Positions 45,492 to 55,118 of a DNA stretch of 64,000 bases are shown here, one piece after another. The translations under genes were made by a program, and so were the position numbers. Source of the DNA: Sphingomonas sp. PAMC 26621 (GTDB lineage: Bacteria; Pseudomonadota; Alphaproteobacteria; Sphingomonadales; Sphingomonadaceae); the NCBI RefSeq assembly GCF_000251145.1, contig NZ_AIDW01000022.1, positions 54,805 to 118,804 of the forward strand, written 5' to 3'. Below the pieces are notes generated by a model. That model did not search any database and was not told the DNA's origin. It was given only the letters and a program-made list of their open reading frames with translations. Positions within the stretch are counted from its first letter, which is position 1, and each line of letters opens with the position of its first letter.

Positions 45492-48308
45492 ATGAACAGA
45501 AACACAACTATTACTGTACCTTTAAAACGCAGTCTGAGCGTTAAAGTTGACTGGGCGTCATTCGCAACGAACCTCGCAGACGTCGCTGCGCAGGGTTTCA
45601 TAACCGCATTTGGTATTGATGGAATATCTGGCGGAATCTCGGCTCTAATTAACGTACTAGGGTCCGTTAAGTCTGAGGATGACGCCGGCGAGAATGCTTG
45701 GAGACTTTTTTGGCTGTCATTCGCATGGTCTTTGGACGAACTCCGTTCAACATCTGCAATAGACGATGAAAGACTTCGAAGAGTTGTCAAAGACTCTCTA
45801 GATGCTGCAAGGGTCCGCACAGATGCTGGCAGTGAAGACGTACCCGTAAGCTTTCTGACCAGACCAACATCACTGCCGATATACAAAATCGTACGTGATG
45901 AGTTTGTTGCTCGCCGAAGTGAGTTTCGCCTGACACCAAACGAAACCGCGCCTGAGCTTTCCGCACGGTTTGACTCTGCTTTTTCTCGAGCTGTCTCCGA
46001 GATTTGGATCAAAAAGCCCGACTCTTTTAAAGCCCTCGCTAGCTTAATTCAGATACCGGGCGATCAAGCCGCCGCCTTTGAAGATCAATGGGCGGCATAC
46101 CGAAATAAGTTGATTCATGACTTTGAGGTAAAGCCGATGTTTGGCCAGGAAGATGGCCGTGTTTCTTTATCGCAATCATATATACCGTTGCGCTGTCAGT
46201 GGCGCGATAAAGTGGATGATCCCGCTGCTTTTGTTGAACACAAATACCACTTTGATTACTTGGATTCTGTCTTAATTAATTGGGTAGATGACGATACAGG
46301 AAACATAGATTCGCAAGAAGAGGTAAAGCTAGTTGGAGGCGGCCCCGGCAGCGGGAAGTCTACATCTTTGCGACATCTTGCAAGGGTATTAGCCGATCGT
46401 CCCGATGTTCGTCCGTTGCTTATACCTTTGCAGCACTTAGATCTCGAGGGAAGCCTTCGAGACGCTATAAATAACTATTTTACGAGCAGAACGCGCGGGG
46501 CATTTACTATGCCCCCATTATCAAGAAACGCAGTAGAAGACGGACCGAAGCTAGTACTTTTGTTCGACGGACTAGACGAAATAGCGCGCCCCGGCGAGGG
46601 AGCGGATGAGGTCGCAAACTTATTCGTATCGAAACTAAATTTGTTACAATCCGCAATTCAGGGAGACGCGGCCTTTTCTCCCAAAATCGTGGTTACAGGT
46701 CGATTGCCATCTTTCCAAGCAGCTAGACGTTTTAGGGGGGCGTCAGGCCATTCCGCAGTCGAAGTTGTCGGGTACGCTCCATGCTCCAGCCACGGGAACA
46801 GCGATTATTTGGAGATTACGTCACGCGACCAACGACCAATATGGTGGCAAAAGTTTGCTCCGAGCGCGGGCTTAAACAGCGATATTCCGTTAGCGCTTTC
46901 GGATCAGCGGCTCAACGACGTAACAAACGAGCCGCTGCTGTGCTACTTGTTAGTACTTTCTGGCTTCGCAATAGACGATTGGGAAGCTGCCGCCGAAAAT
47001 AGGAACCTCATATATCAGCGGTTAATAAATGAAGTTTGGGCCCGCGGTTGGGGGGATGCAAATAAACCAAGAGATAGGCAGGGACCTGGAAAACATTTAA
47101 CAAAAGTTAGCTTCAACGATCTGATGGAAACAATAGCACTTTCTGCTTGGCTGGGCGGCGATACAAGAGTTGCAACAGAGGATTCATTTCATAGTACCCT
47201 TAAAATTACCCATGCCGAAGAGGCTTGGGCCGAGTTTAAGGGAGACGGTGGTGAGGACGTAGCAAATCTCGCGATGAACTTCTACTTAAAGTCGTCTGAG
47301 GGAACAGCCCGAGGGTTCGAGTTCACGCATAAGAGCTTTGGCGACTATCTCGCCGCTCGTGCAATACTGAGAATGTCCAAGGAGGTCATGGGATTCGTAC
47401 CTCGGTACACGGATCAAGCTCTTCAGCTTTGGATGAACGGAACAGGATCCGGAACCTTAACGACTGAAATACTTAACTATATGAGAGACGAAGTGCGTCT
47501 TGAGGCATCTGACTTAGTTAATGGGTTGCCGCGCATCCGTCAATTATATGAGAAGAGTCAAGCCCTTGCGATAACCGTTATTGACGAGGGGTTTCTACCG
47601 CACAGCGTGGCGAGTAAGAATTGGCGAGCGGCTGCAAGAATGCAAAAGAATGCAGAGGTGATGCTATGGGCAGTTTTGCATTCATGCATCGCAAAGCTGC
47701 ATGGCGAGCCCGGCATAGCACTTATTGATGTTGGCTTCGATAAGAGTAGACTTCGATTTAAAAACTTCCTTCTTCGCATAGGAGCAGGGGACGACAGAAG
47801 CCCTCCTATTGGGCAATGTCTGTCATATATACTAGCAGACAAGGCCGATGTTTTTGCATTAGATTTAAGTGAATTTGATTTTTCATTTGGCAGTTTTCGA
47901 GGTGCGAACTTTAACGGCTGCCATCTAATGAGTACTAATCTCTCCAAGTGCGATTTAGAGAAGGCGATGTTTCAGAGGGCGAGCTTGGATAAATGCATTT
48001 TTGAATATGCGAATATAGAAAAAGCGAATTTCATAGACTCTCGCCCTTTAGAGACAAACCTCTTTAAAAACACTTCGGGCGTAATCTTTGTATCGCGACG
48101 GACTTTGCTTGATTTCAAGGCAGATGACCAAGTTCCCGCGGATCGAATTAAAATCTCAAAGCGCTATGAAGATTACGATCAAGCAGAATGGCTATTGCGC
48201 ACTCAAGAAATTGACAAAATTTACACTGTTCTAGGAACTGAAGATCTACCCAACCATGATGATGACGTCGAAGAGTTTGAGGACGACGAAGAGGAAACCA
48301 TGAACTGA
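45492..48308 (+). CDS. NACHT (STAND) NTPase with C-terminal pentapeptide repeats, putative defence protein
   Basis: A 938-residue protein in an AT-richer island. Residues 1-265 are of unrecognised family and contain a hydrophobic Gly/Ile-rich stretch (about 31-59). The NACHT NTPase follows, with Walker A GPGSGKST (284-291, K289) and Walker B LLFDGLDE (D359, D362, E363), the small-residue DGxDE form typical of NACHT. A helical region contains the conserved FTHKSFGDYLAAR at 611. Pentapeptide repeats (about 790-857, LDLSE FDFSF GSFRG ANFNG...) and an acidic tail end the protein. STAND NTPases usually sense a ligand with the C-terminal part, oligomerise and activate an N-terminal effector. Bacterial NACHT proteins include anti-phage systems, so defence is the leading inference; no partner gene is adjacent. 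Confidence 0.85.
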   Translation: MNRNTTITVPLKRSLSVKVDWASFATNLADVAAQGFITAFGIDGISGGISALINVLGSVKSEDDAGENAWRLFWLSFAWSLDELRSTSAIDDERLRRVVKDSLDAARVRTDAGSEDVPVSFLTRPTSLPIYKIVRDEFVARRSEFRLTPNETAPELSARFDSAFSRAVSEIWIKKPDSFKALASLIQIPGDQAAAFEDQWAAYRNKLIHDFEVKPMFGQEDGRVSLSQSYIPLRCQWRDKVDDPAAFVEHKYHFDYLDSVLINWVDDDTGNIDSQEEVKLVGGGPGSGKSTSLRHLARVLADRPDVRPLLIPLQHLDLEGSLRDAINNYFTSRTRGAFTMPPLSRNAVEDGPKLVLLFDGLDEIARPGEGADEVANLFVSKLNLLQSAIQGDAAFSPKIVVTGRLPSFQAARRFRGASGHSAVEVVGYAPCSSHGNSDYLEITSRDQRPIWWQKFAPSAGLNSDIPLALSDQRLNDVTNEPLLCYLLVLSGFAIDDWEAAAENRNLIYQRLINEVWARGWGDANKPRDRQGPGKHLTKVSFNDLMETIALSAWLGGDTRVATEDSFHSTLKITHAEEAWAEFKGDGGEDVANLAMNFYLKSSEGTARGFEFTHKSFGDYLAARAILRMSKEVMGFVPRYTDQALQLWMNGTGSGTLTTEILNYMRDEVRLEASDLVNGLPRIRQLYEKSQALAITVIDEGFLPHSVASKNWRAAARMQKNAEVMLWAVLHSCIAKLHGEPGIALIDVGFDKSRLRFKNFLLRIGAGDDRSPPIGQCLSYILADKADVFALDLSEFDFSFGSFRGANFNGCHLMSTNLSKCDLEKAMFQRASLDKCIFEYANIEKANFIDSRPLETNLFKNTSGVIFVSRRTLLDFKADDQVPADRIKISKRYEDYDQAEWLLRTQEIDKIYTVLGTEDLPNHDDDVEEFEDDEEETMN

Positions 48309-48365
48309 CTTCCTAGCCACTTGATACTTCAAAATTGGTTAGATTTAGTTCTTAAATTGACCAGT

Positions 48366-48396
48366 AAAAAAAGGCCGGGTGCTTTCGCACCCGGCC
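48366..48396 (-). terminator. Intrinsic terminator of typA
   Basis: A 10-bp stem (48373-48382 with 48387-48396) with a GAAA loop is followed on the minus strand by seven T residues. It ends typA transcription and marks the right edge of the AT-rich island. Confidence 0.9.
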
Positions 48397-48425
48397 TCCC
48401 TCCTAGCCCCTAAAGACTCGCAACC

Positions 48426-50267
48426 TCACCCGGCCTGCTTCGCCCGGCTCGCGCGCTTGCGCTCGTTGGCATCCAGGAAGCGCTTGCGCAGCCGGATCGA
48501 CTTGGGGGTCACTTCGACCATCTCGTCGTCGTCGATATAGGCGATCGCCTGCTCGAGCGTCATCTTCTTCGGCGGCGTCAGGCGCACCGTGTCGTCCTTG
48601 CCGCTGACCCGGAAGTTGGTCAGCGCCTTGGTCTTCATCGGGTTGACTTCCATGTCCTCCGGCTTGGCGTTCTCGCCGACGACCATGCCCTCGTACAGCG
48701 CCTCGCCGTGGCCGACGAACAGGATGCCGCGCTCTTCGAGCGGACCCAGTGCATAGGTGTTGGCTTCGCCCGAGCCGTTGGAGATCAGCACGCCGTTCTT
48801 GCGGCCCTCGATGTTGCCCTTGAACGCGTCATACTTCTCGAACAGCCGGTTCATGATGCCGGTGCCGCGCGTGTCCGACAGGAACTCGCCGTGGTAGCCG
48901 ATCATCCCGCGCGACGGTGCGGAGAAGGTGATGCGGGTCTTGCCGCCGACCGACGGACGCATGTCGGTCATCTCGGCCTTGCGCAGGTTCATCTTCTCGA
49001 CGACCGTGCCCGAATATTCCTCGTCGACGTCGATGATGACAGTCTCGTACGGCTCGGTCTTCTTGCCGTTCTCGTCCTCGCCGAACAGCACGCGCGGGCG
49101 GCTGATGCCGAGCTCGAAGCCCTCGCGGCGCATCGTCTCGATCAGCACGCCGAGCTGAAGCTCGCCGCGACCGGCGACTTCGAAGCTGTCCTTGTCGGCG
49201 GCTTCGGTCACCTTGACCGCGACGTTGCTCTCGGCTTCGCGGAACAGGCGCTCGCGGATCATGCGGCTGGTCACCTTGCTGCCCTCGCGGCCCGCCATCG
49301 GCGAATCGTTGACGGCAAAGCGCATCGACAGCGTGGGCGGATCGATCGGCTGGGCGTGGAGCGGCTCGGTCACGGTGATGTCGGCGATCGTGTCGGCGAC
49401 GGTGGCGACCGAAAGGCCCGCGAGGCTGATGATGTCACCCGCCTTGGCTTCGTCGACCGGCACGCGGTCGAGCCCGCGGAACGACATGATCTTGGAGGCG
49501 CGGCCGGTTTCGATGATCTTGCCATCGTTGTCGAGCGCGTGGATCGGCTGGTTGACCTTGACCACGCCCGAGTTGACGCGGCCGGTGAGGATGCGGCCGA
49601 GGAACGGATCGCGATCGAGCAGCGTGACGAGGAAGGTGAAGGGCACGCCGGCGACTTCGACCGCGGGCGGCGGCACGTGCGCGACGATCGTCTCGAACAT
49701 CGGGATCAGCGTGCCTTCGCGCGCGTCCATGTCGGTCGAGGCATAGCCGTTGCGGCCCGATGCGTAGAGCACGGGGAAATCGAGCTGCTCGTCGTTTGCG
49801 TCGAGCGACACGAACAGGTCGAACACTTCGTCGAGCACTTCCTGGATGCGCGCGTCGTTCCGATCGACCTTGTTGACGACGACGATCGGCTTCAGGCCGA
49901 GTGCCAGCGCCTTGCCGGTGACGAACTTGGTCTGCGGCATCGCGCCTTCCGACGAATCAACCAGCAGGACGACACCGTCGACCATGCTGAGGATGCGCTC
50001 GACTTCGCCACCGAAATCGGCGTGGCCGGGCGTGTCGACGATGTTGATGCGGATGCTCTCGTCGGCACCCGGCGGCGTCCAGTCGACCGAGGTCGGCTTG
50101 GCGAGAATGGTGATGCCACGCTCTTTTTCCAAGTCGTTGGAATCCATGGCTCTTTCTTCAATCCGCTGGTTATCGCGGAAGGTGCCGGACTGGCGGAAGA
50201 GCTGGTCGACCAGGGTCGTTTTGCCATGATCGACGTGTGCGATGATGGCCACATTGCGGAGGCTCAT
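48426..50267 (-). CDS. typA: Translational GTPase TypA/BipA
   Basis: The 613-residue ribosome-binding GTPase has a G domain with [43 protein letters not shown] and VVNKVDR. EF-G-like domains II, III and V follow, with the BipA-specific C-terminal domain. It assists ribosome assembly and stress responses such as cold growth. The true start is the ATG at 50267 before [16 protein letters not shown]; an upstream in-frame start would add an unsupported leader. The terminator at 48366-48396 belongs to it. Confidence 0.97.
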   Translation of the reverse strand: MSLRNVAIIAHVDHGKTTLVDQLFRQSGTFRDNQRIEERAMDSNDLEKERGITILAKPTSVDWTPPGADESIRINIVDTPGHADFGGEVERILSMVDGVVLLVDSSEGAMPQTKFVTGKALALGLKPIVVVNKVDRNDARIQEVLDEVFDLFVSLDANDEQLDFPVLYASGRNGYASTDMDAREGTLIPMFETIVAHVPPPAVEVAGVPFTFLVTLLDRDPFLGRILTGRVNSGVVKVNQPIHALDNDGKIIETGRASKIMSFRGLDRVPVDEAKAGDIISLAGLSVATVADTIADITVTEPLHAQPIDPPTLSMRFAVNDSPMAGREGSKVTSRMIRERLFREAESNVAVKVTEAADKDSFEVAGRGELQLGVLIETMRREGFELGISRPRVLFGEDENGKKTEPYETVIIDVDEEYSGTVVEKMNLRKAEMTDMRPSVGGKTRITFSAPSRGMIGYHGEFLSDTRGTGIMNRLFEKYDAFKGNIEGRKNGVLISNGSGEANTYALGPLEERGILFVGHGEALYEGMVVGENAKPEDMEVNPMKTKALTNFRVSGKDDTVRLTPPKKMTLEQAIAYIDDDEMVEVTPKSIRLRKRFLDANERKRASRAKQAG

Positions 50268-50408
50268 GGGTGTCTCGTTACAAAATCGGGAAAAGGATCG
50301 CGTGCCCCTAGCGGAAACCGTGCACTGCAACAAGGGCGGGGGCGAAACGAGCTGCGGGCCGGGCGGCGCGAACGCCACCCGACCCGCCGCGCTTTGGTCG
50401 GATAAGGG

Positions 50409-51236
50409 TCAGATCCGCTTGATCCGGCGCCGGATCACCGGCGGCACCCAGTCGTCGATCAGATGCTTGCTGCGGATCCGCCAATCGACCTGATCGGCCG
50501 ATTTGGGCCGCACCTGGAACGCGGTCGTCCGCTTGGGCAAGGTCGCGAGCCCGCCCTCGACCGCCTTGTAATAATACAGCGCCATCGACCGGCGCGAGAG
50601 CTCGGGCGGGCACGTCACCGGGTCGGGCTGGCCATGATAGCTGTCGAGCGTGGTCGTGAACACGACCGCACGCCCGAGCACCGGCAACACGCTGACCTCG
50701 CGCGTCTTCATGCCCTTGTCCCACAGTTCGAGATTGCCGCCGTAACTCTCGTCCCAATTCTCGTTGAGATAGATCAACAGGTTGAGCTGGCGCACCACGT
50801 TCAGCCGGACATGCTGGTTGAAGTCGGCATGCACCCCAAGATGCCCGCCGCGCTTGGTCTCGTGCAACCCGCCCCCGACGAACGACGGATCGACGATCAG
50901 GCCGCTGATCCCGGTCATTTCCTCGAGGAAGCCGACGAACGCGTCGCTGTTGAACGCCGCGAACAGGCTGTGCGTAACCGGCCCGGACCATTCGCTTGGC
51001 GGATATTGATATTTCAGCCGTTCCTGCGACCGGTCGAAATGCGTCTTACCGTCCGACCTTGGAAATTCGGCGACAACCTGGCGCAGAAGGTCCGGATCCA
51101 GAAAGTCGTCGATCACGATGCTAGGAAAAGGACTGGCCGCTACATATTGATCGTGCAGCGCCTTGCCCGCGGCACGACATGCCGCCTCGTCGAAGACGAC
51201 AACCCCCGAATCGACCTTGAGATCTAATACAGCCAT
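50409..51236 (-). CDS. 2OG-Fe(II) dioxygenase (prolyl-hydroxylase-like)
   Basis: A 275-residue cytosolic oxygenase has the 2-oxoglutarate/iron facial triad H136 and D138 in GGHLGVHADFNQH and H201 in DSYHGQPDP. An arginine in SRRSMALYYY (215/216) would bind 2-oxoglutarate. It hydroxylates an unknown protein or small molecule. It is encoded 122 bases downstream of a TonB receptor on the same strand, an arrangement seen in sphingomonad and caulobacter uptake loci. The ATG at 51236 follows GGGGGC; the frame is open for 21 more codons upstream without support. Confidence 0.85.
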   Translation of the reverse strand: MAVLDLKVDSGVVVFDEAACRAAGKALHDQYVAASPFPSIVIDDFLDPDLLRQVVAEFPRSDGKTHFDRSQERLKYQYPPSEWSGPVTHSLFAAFNSDAFVGFLEEMTGISGLIVDPSFVGGGLHETKRGGHLGVHADFNQHVRLNVVRQLNLLIYLNENWDESYGGNLELWDKGMKTREVSVLPVLGRAVVFTTTLDSYHGQPDPVTCPPELSRRSMALYYYKAVEGGLATLPKRTTAFQVRPKSADQVDWRIRSKHLIDDWVPPVIRRRIKRI

Positions 51237-51313
51237 CAAACGCCCCCGTTCATAGAAGCGAATGACTATCGTATTTAAGGTGTATCGGCAATTAGGCATT
51301 CTTCCCGGGACTT

Positions 51314-51347
51314 GGGGCTTCAGTCTGCCAAGTCGCTCTGAAGCCCC
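51314..51347 (-). terminator. Hairpin between the broken receptor and oxygenase genes
   Basis: A perfect 10-bp stem (51314-51323 with 51338-51347) encloses a 14-base loop 11 bases past the receptor stop codon. There is no T-run. It may reduce read-through into the oxygenase gene. Confidence 0.45.
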
Positions 51348-51358
51348 ATAACTTGCCC

Positions 51359-53727
51359 TTAGAACCGGCCGCTCACCTCCACGCCGTAGACCCGTGGCTC
51401 ACCCCGGATGTAGGTCGGGATCCCGAAGCCGCCGCCGGTGTTGCCCGCATCGATCAGATACTTGCGGTCAAGCAGGTTGCGCGCGAAACCGCCGATCGAA
51501 TAGCGCCCGTCCGCCAATTCGACGCCGGCGCGGATGTTGGCCAGCGCATAGGCACCCTGGCTGATCGCGGGGTTGTTGGGCAGCTCGAAGAACTGGCTGC
51601 TCTGATACGTCGCGGACGGCGTAGCGTAGAAGGTCACCCGCTGTACCGGCACCCGGATCGTCGCCCCGCCCGAGGCGGTATATTGCGGCTGCAACCGGAA
51701 GCGATCACCCGAGAAGACGCCGTAGCTCGCGTTATTGGCGATCTTGCCGTCGACATAGGCGAAGTTGCCGAACAGCTGGACGAACCGCCCGAGCTTGAGA
51801 TTGCCCTCGGCCTCGACGCCGGGGTTGCGCGCCTTGCCCGCGCTCTGCGTGGTGGTGCGGCCGCTGCTGTCGGTCACGCTGACCTGGAAGCCGTTATAGG
51901 TCTGATAGAACACCCCGACAGACCCGTTGAACGGCCCCACCGTGCCCTTGATTCCGCCTTCGTAATTCCACACCACTTCCTCGGGCACGATCTGCAGGTT
52001 GGGGATCACCCCCGCCGCCGAATTCATCGCCGCCAGCTGAACGACCGGCGAGCGCCGCCCCTTGCTGATCGTCGCGTAGAGATTGATGTCGCTGGTCACG
52101 CGGTACAGCGCGTTGAAGCGCGGCAGGATCGCCTGGAAGCTGCGCACCGCGGTGAACAGTTGCCCCCCGGTGCTGACGGTCGGCAGCAAGGGAACCCCGC
52201 CCAGGACCGACTTGGGCTGGACCGAGCTGTAGCCCGACTTGCGCTGCTCGATTAGCACGCGCGCGCCTGCGGTCAGTTCGAGCCTGGGGGTCGGGATCCA
52301 GGTCCCGTCGGCAAACACCGAATAGGTGTCGTTGGTCCCGTAATTGCTGAAGACCGAGGCGTAGGGAATTTGCGTTGCCGCGCCGCGGGTCAGGATGCCG
52401 GTGGTGCGAGTCGCGGGGATCGTCCCGTTGGGCAGTACGCACCCTGCCCCGCTCGGGATTCCGGCGGCCGCCAGCGCGGTGCGCGTGGCAGCGGGCAAGG
52501 CACCCGCGCAGGTCAGGTCGTCCCTTCCTCGGTCGAAAAGGGAACGCGCTGCAGATTGTTCTCGAAGAAGGCGTTCCAGCCGAACGACGCACGGTATGTG
52601 TCGCCGGTGAAGTTGAAGCGGCCTTCGTGGCTCCACTGGTCGCCGCGCGCGTCCTCGCCGAATTCGAGATACCAGGCGGGCCCGCCGTCCGCGTCGAACA
52701 CTTCGTTGCTGTTGAACTTGCGATAGCCGTTGACGGTCGTGAAGGTCACCCCGGGGGCGAGCTCCGCGACGACGGTCAGGTTCGCGTCATAGACATCGCG
52801 CTTGAGCCCGAGCTTGCGGGCGCCCAGCACGCTTTCGCTGAACGGCGAACCCGACAGTTCGGCGTAGCTGTAATCGCCGCCATTGCCGCCGGTCGGTGCC
52901 TGCGCCCGCGAGCGGAAGGCGGTGCCCGGGTTGCGCTGGCCGTCATAGCTCAGCACGAGATTGGCGGTCAGCCGGTCGGTCGGTGCCCAACGCAGCGAAC
53001 CGCGGATGCCGCGCTGGTCCTGTCCGTTGAGATCGTCCTGATTGACCTTGCCCTGGTTCTGGTTAGGCACCTTGGGGTCGCCCGCGATGTTGCGGACGAA
53101 CCCGTCGTGATATTTGTACGCAAACGCGACGCGCGCGGCGAGCGTGTCGTTGCCGACGTTGAGGAAGCCCGACGCCTGCCCGCGATTGTAATTGCCGTAG
53201 GTGCCGATCAGCTGCGCAGACGTCCCGGCGCGCGCCGGCGCGGAGATGAGGTTGACCGCGCCGACGGCGGAAGCGGTGCCGAACAGCGTCGCCTGCGGCC
53301 CCTTGACCACTTCGATCCGCTCGAGATCGTAAAGATCCTGATACGCGCCGCGCGTCCGCGAAATATCGACCCCGTTCGCATAAAGCGAAACGCGCGCACC
53401 CTGCTGCGACGACCCGCTGTCCGACGTGATCCCGCGAATGACGAAGCCTGGATTGTTGGCGCTCTGCTCCTGAATCCGCAGCCCCGGAATATAAAGCGCG
53501 ACTTCGGCAAGCGAATTGACCCCCAGCTCCGCCATCCGCGCGCCGGTGACTGCGCTGACCGTGATGGGAACGTCCTGGATCCGTTGCTCGCGCTTTTGCG
53601 CGGTCACGACGATGTCGCCGCCTTCGGCGGTCGGCTCGCTCGGTTGCACGGTTGCCTGCGCGATCGCGGTCGACGAACAGCAGCCGAGCAGGATTGCACT
53701 CGTTACAAAGGTAATATGGTTACGCAT
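51359..53727 (-). pseudogene. TonB-dependent receptor interrupted by a single-base frameshift
   Basis: Two frames together encode one receptor of about 790 residues. The 5' part has a signal peptide (SAILLGCCSSTAIAQA), TonB-box region GDIVVTAQKREQRIQD and plug (IERIEVV-like LERIEVVKGPQATLFG, AVGAVNLISAPARAG). It stops at TGA 52513-52515 after PFSTEEGTT. The 3' part continues the barrel in another frame (DDLTCAGALPAATRTAL) to the end VYGVEVSGRF. Adding one base to the CCC run at 52522-52524 (GGG on the coding strand) restores EEGDDLTCAG. It is either a true recent mutation or a homopolymer sequencing error. The barrel is otherwise intact, so decay is recent at most. Confidence 0.88.
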
Positions 53728-53902
53728 CAAGGACCCCCAGTTTCGTGTTGCGCCGCAATATGGAGGGGATGCGTCGAACGCGTGGCTGAACCGTTACGGT
53801 TTCGTTACAACCTGCGGGAATTACGTGTACTGTTGTTTTAATACACTTGAAGCGACGGAGGATCGGCGGCATTTATCGTCCGCGTAAGTGGGAGACTGAC
53901 CG

Positions 53903-55114
53903 ATGGCGACGACTGCACCGACTGATACGGATGCCGCGGCGTCCGGGCTGGTCCTCACGCCCCCCGATCCCGTTCCCGTGCTCGCGCCCGAAAAGGCGAT
54001 CGGGCTCGTGCCCGTAGAAGATGGCGTCCGCAGCAAGTTGCAGGACAAGGTCGCGGGCTTCGTCGACGATCTCGTCGCGCAGGACGTCAACTCCCCCGAA
54101 TTCGGCAAGCGCGTCGACGCGATCGCCGCGATGGGCCAGAAGGAAATCCGCGCCGCAGCCGAGCAGTCTAACCGCTTCCTCGACCGTCCGGTCAAGGCGA
54201 TGGACGGCGAGACCGGAGTCGGTGCCGACCTGACGGAACTCCGCCGCACGATCGAAAAGCTCGACCCCTCAACCAACAGCAAGCTGATCTCGAGCCGGGG
54301 CATCATGTCCAAGCTGTTCGGCGGCGGACTCAACACCTATTTCGACAAATACCGCTCCTCGCAGTCGCACATTTCGGCGATCCTCAAGACGCTCGCGCGC
54401 GGCAAGGACGAGCTGCTGATGGACAATGCCGCGATCGATACCGAGCGCAGCAACCTGTGGACCGCGATGGGGCGGCTCGAGCAGATGATCGTGCTGTCGA
54501 AGGAAATGGACGCACGGCTCGAGGACAAGGCGAACGACCTCGACCATAGCGACCCCGCCAAGGCCAAGGCGATCCGCGAGAGCGCGCTGTTCTACGTGCG
54601 CCAGCGGACGCAGGATCTGCTCACGCAGATGGCGGTGACGGTCCAGGGGTATCTCGCGCTCGACCTCGTCAAGAAGAACAATGTCGAGCTGATCAAGGGC
54701 GTCGACCGCGCCTCGACCACCACCGTGTCCGCGCTGCGCACTGCGGTGACGGTCGCGCAGGCGCTCGCCAACCAGCGGCTCGTGCTCGACCAGATCACCG
54801 CGCTCAACACCACCACCGCCAACATCATCGATGCGACCGGCAAGCTGCTCAAGTCGCAGACAGCGACGATCCACGAGCAGGCCGCCGCCTCGACCATCCC
54901 GGTCGAGACGCTCCAGCGCGCGTTCCAGAACATCTATGACACTATGGATGCGATCGACTCGTTCAAGCTCAAGGCGCTGGATTCGATGAAGACCACGGTC
55001 GGCACGCTGTCGAACGAGGTCGAGAAGTCGAAGGGCTATATCGCGCGTGCCGAAGGTGCCGCGCAAAACCGGCTGTCCGGCCCGGGCGACACGTTCAAGC
55101 TTGAGGCGGAGTAA
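53903..55114 (+). CDS. Toxic anion resistance protein, TelA family
   Basis: The 403-residue soluble helical protein belongs to the TelA/KlaA family (PF05816): LDPSTNSKLISSRGIMSKLF, YFDKYRSSQSHISAILKTLA, TERSNLWTAMGRLEQMI, LDQITALNTTTANIIDATGK. Family members were named for tellurite resistance, but their biochemical activity is not settled; links to envelope stress are proposed. A membrane-protein gene follows after 4 bases, so the two are an operon. Start ATG 53903 follows GGGAG by 8 bases. Confidence 0.9.
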   Translation: MATTAPTDTDAAASGLVLTPPDPVPVLAPEKAIGLVPVEDGVRSKLQDKVAGFVDDLVAQDVNSPEFGKRVDAIAAMGQKEIRAAAEQSNRFLDRPVKAMDGETGVGADLTELRRTIEKLDPSTNSKLISSRGIMSKLFGGGLNTYFDKYRSSQSHISAILKTLARGKDELLMDNAAIDTERSNLWTAMGRLEQMIVLSKEMDARLEDKANDLDHSDPAKAKAIRESALFYVRQRTQDLLTQMAVTVQGYLALDLVKKNNVELIKGVDRASTTTVSALRTAVTVAQALANQRLVLDQITALNTTTANIIDATGKLLKSQTATIHEQAAASTIPVETLQRAFQNIYDTMDAIDSFKLKALDSMKTTVGTLSNEVEKSKGYIARAEGAAQNRLSGPGDTFKLEAE

Positions 55115-55118
55115 GCCG

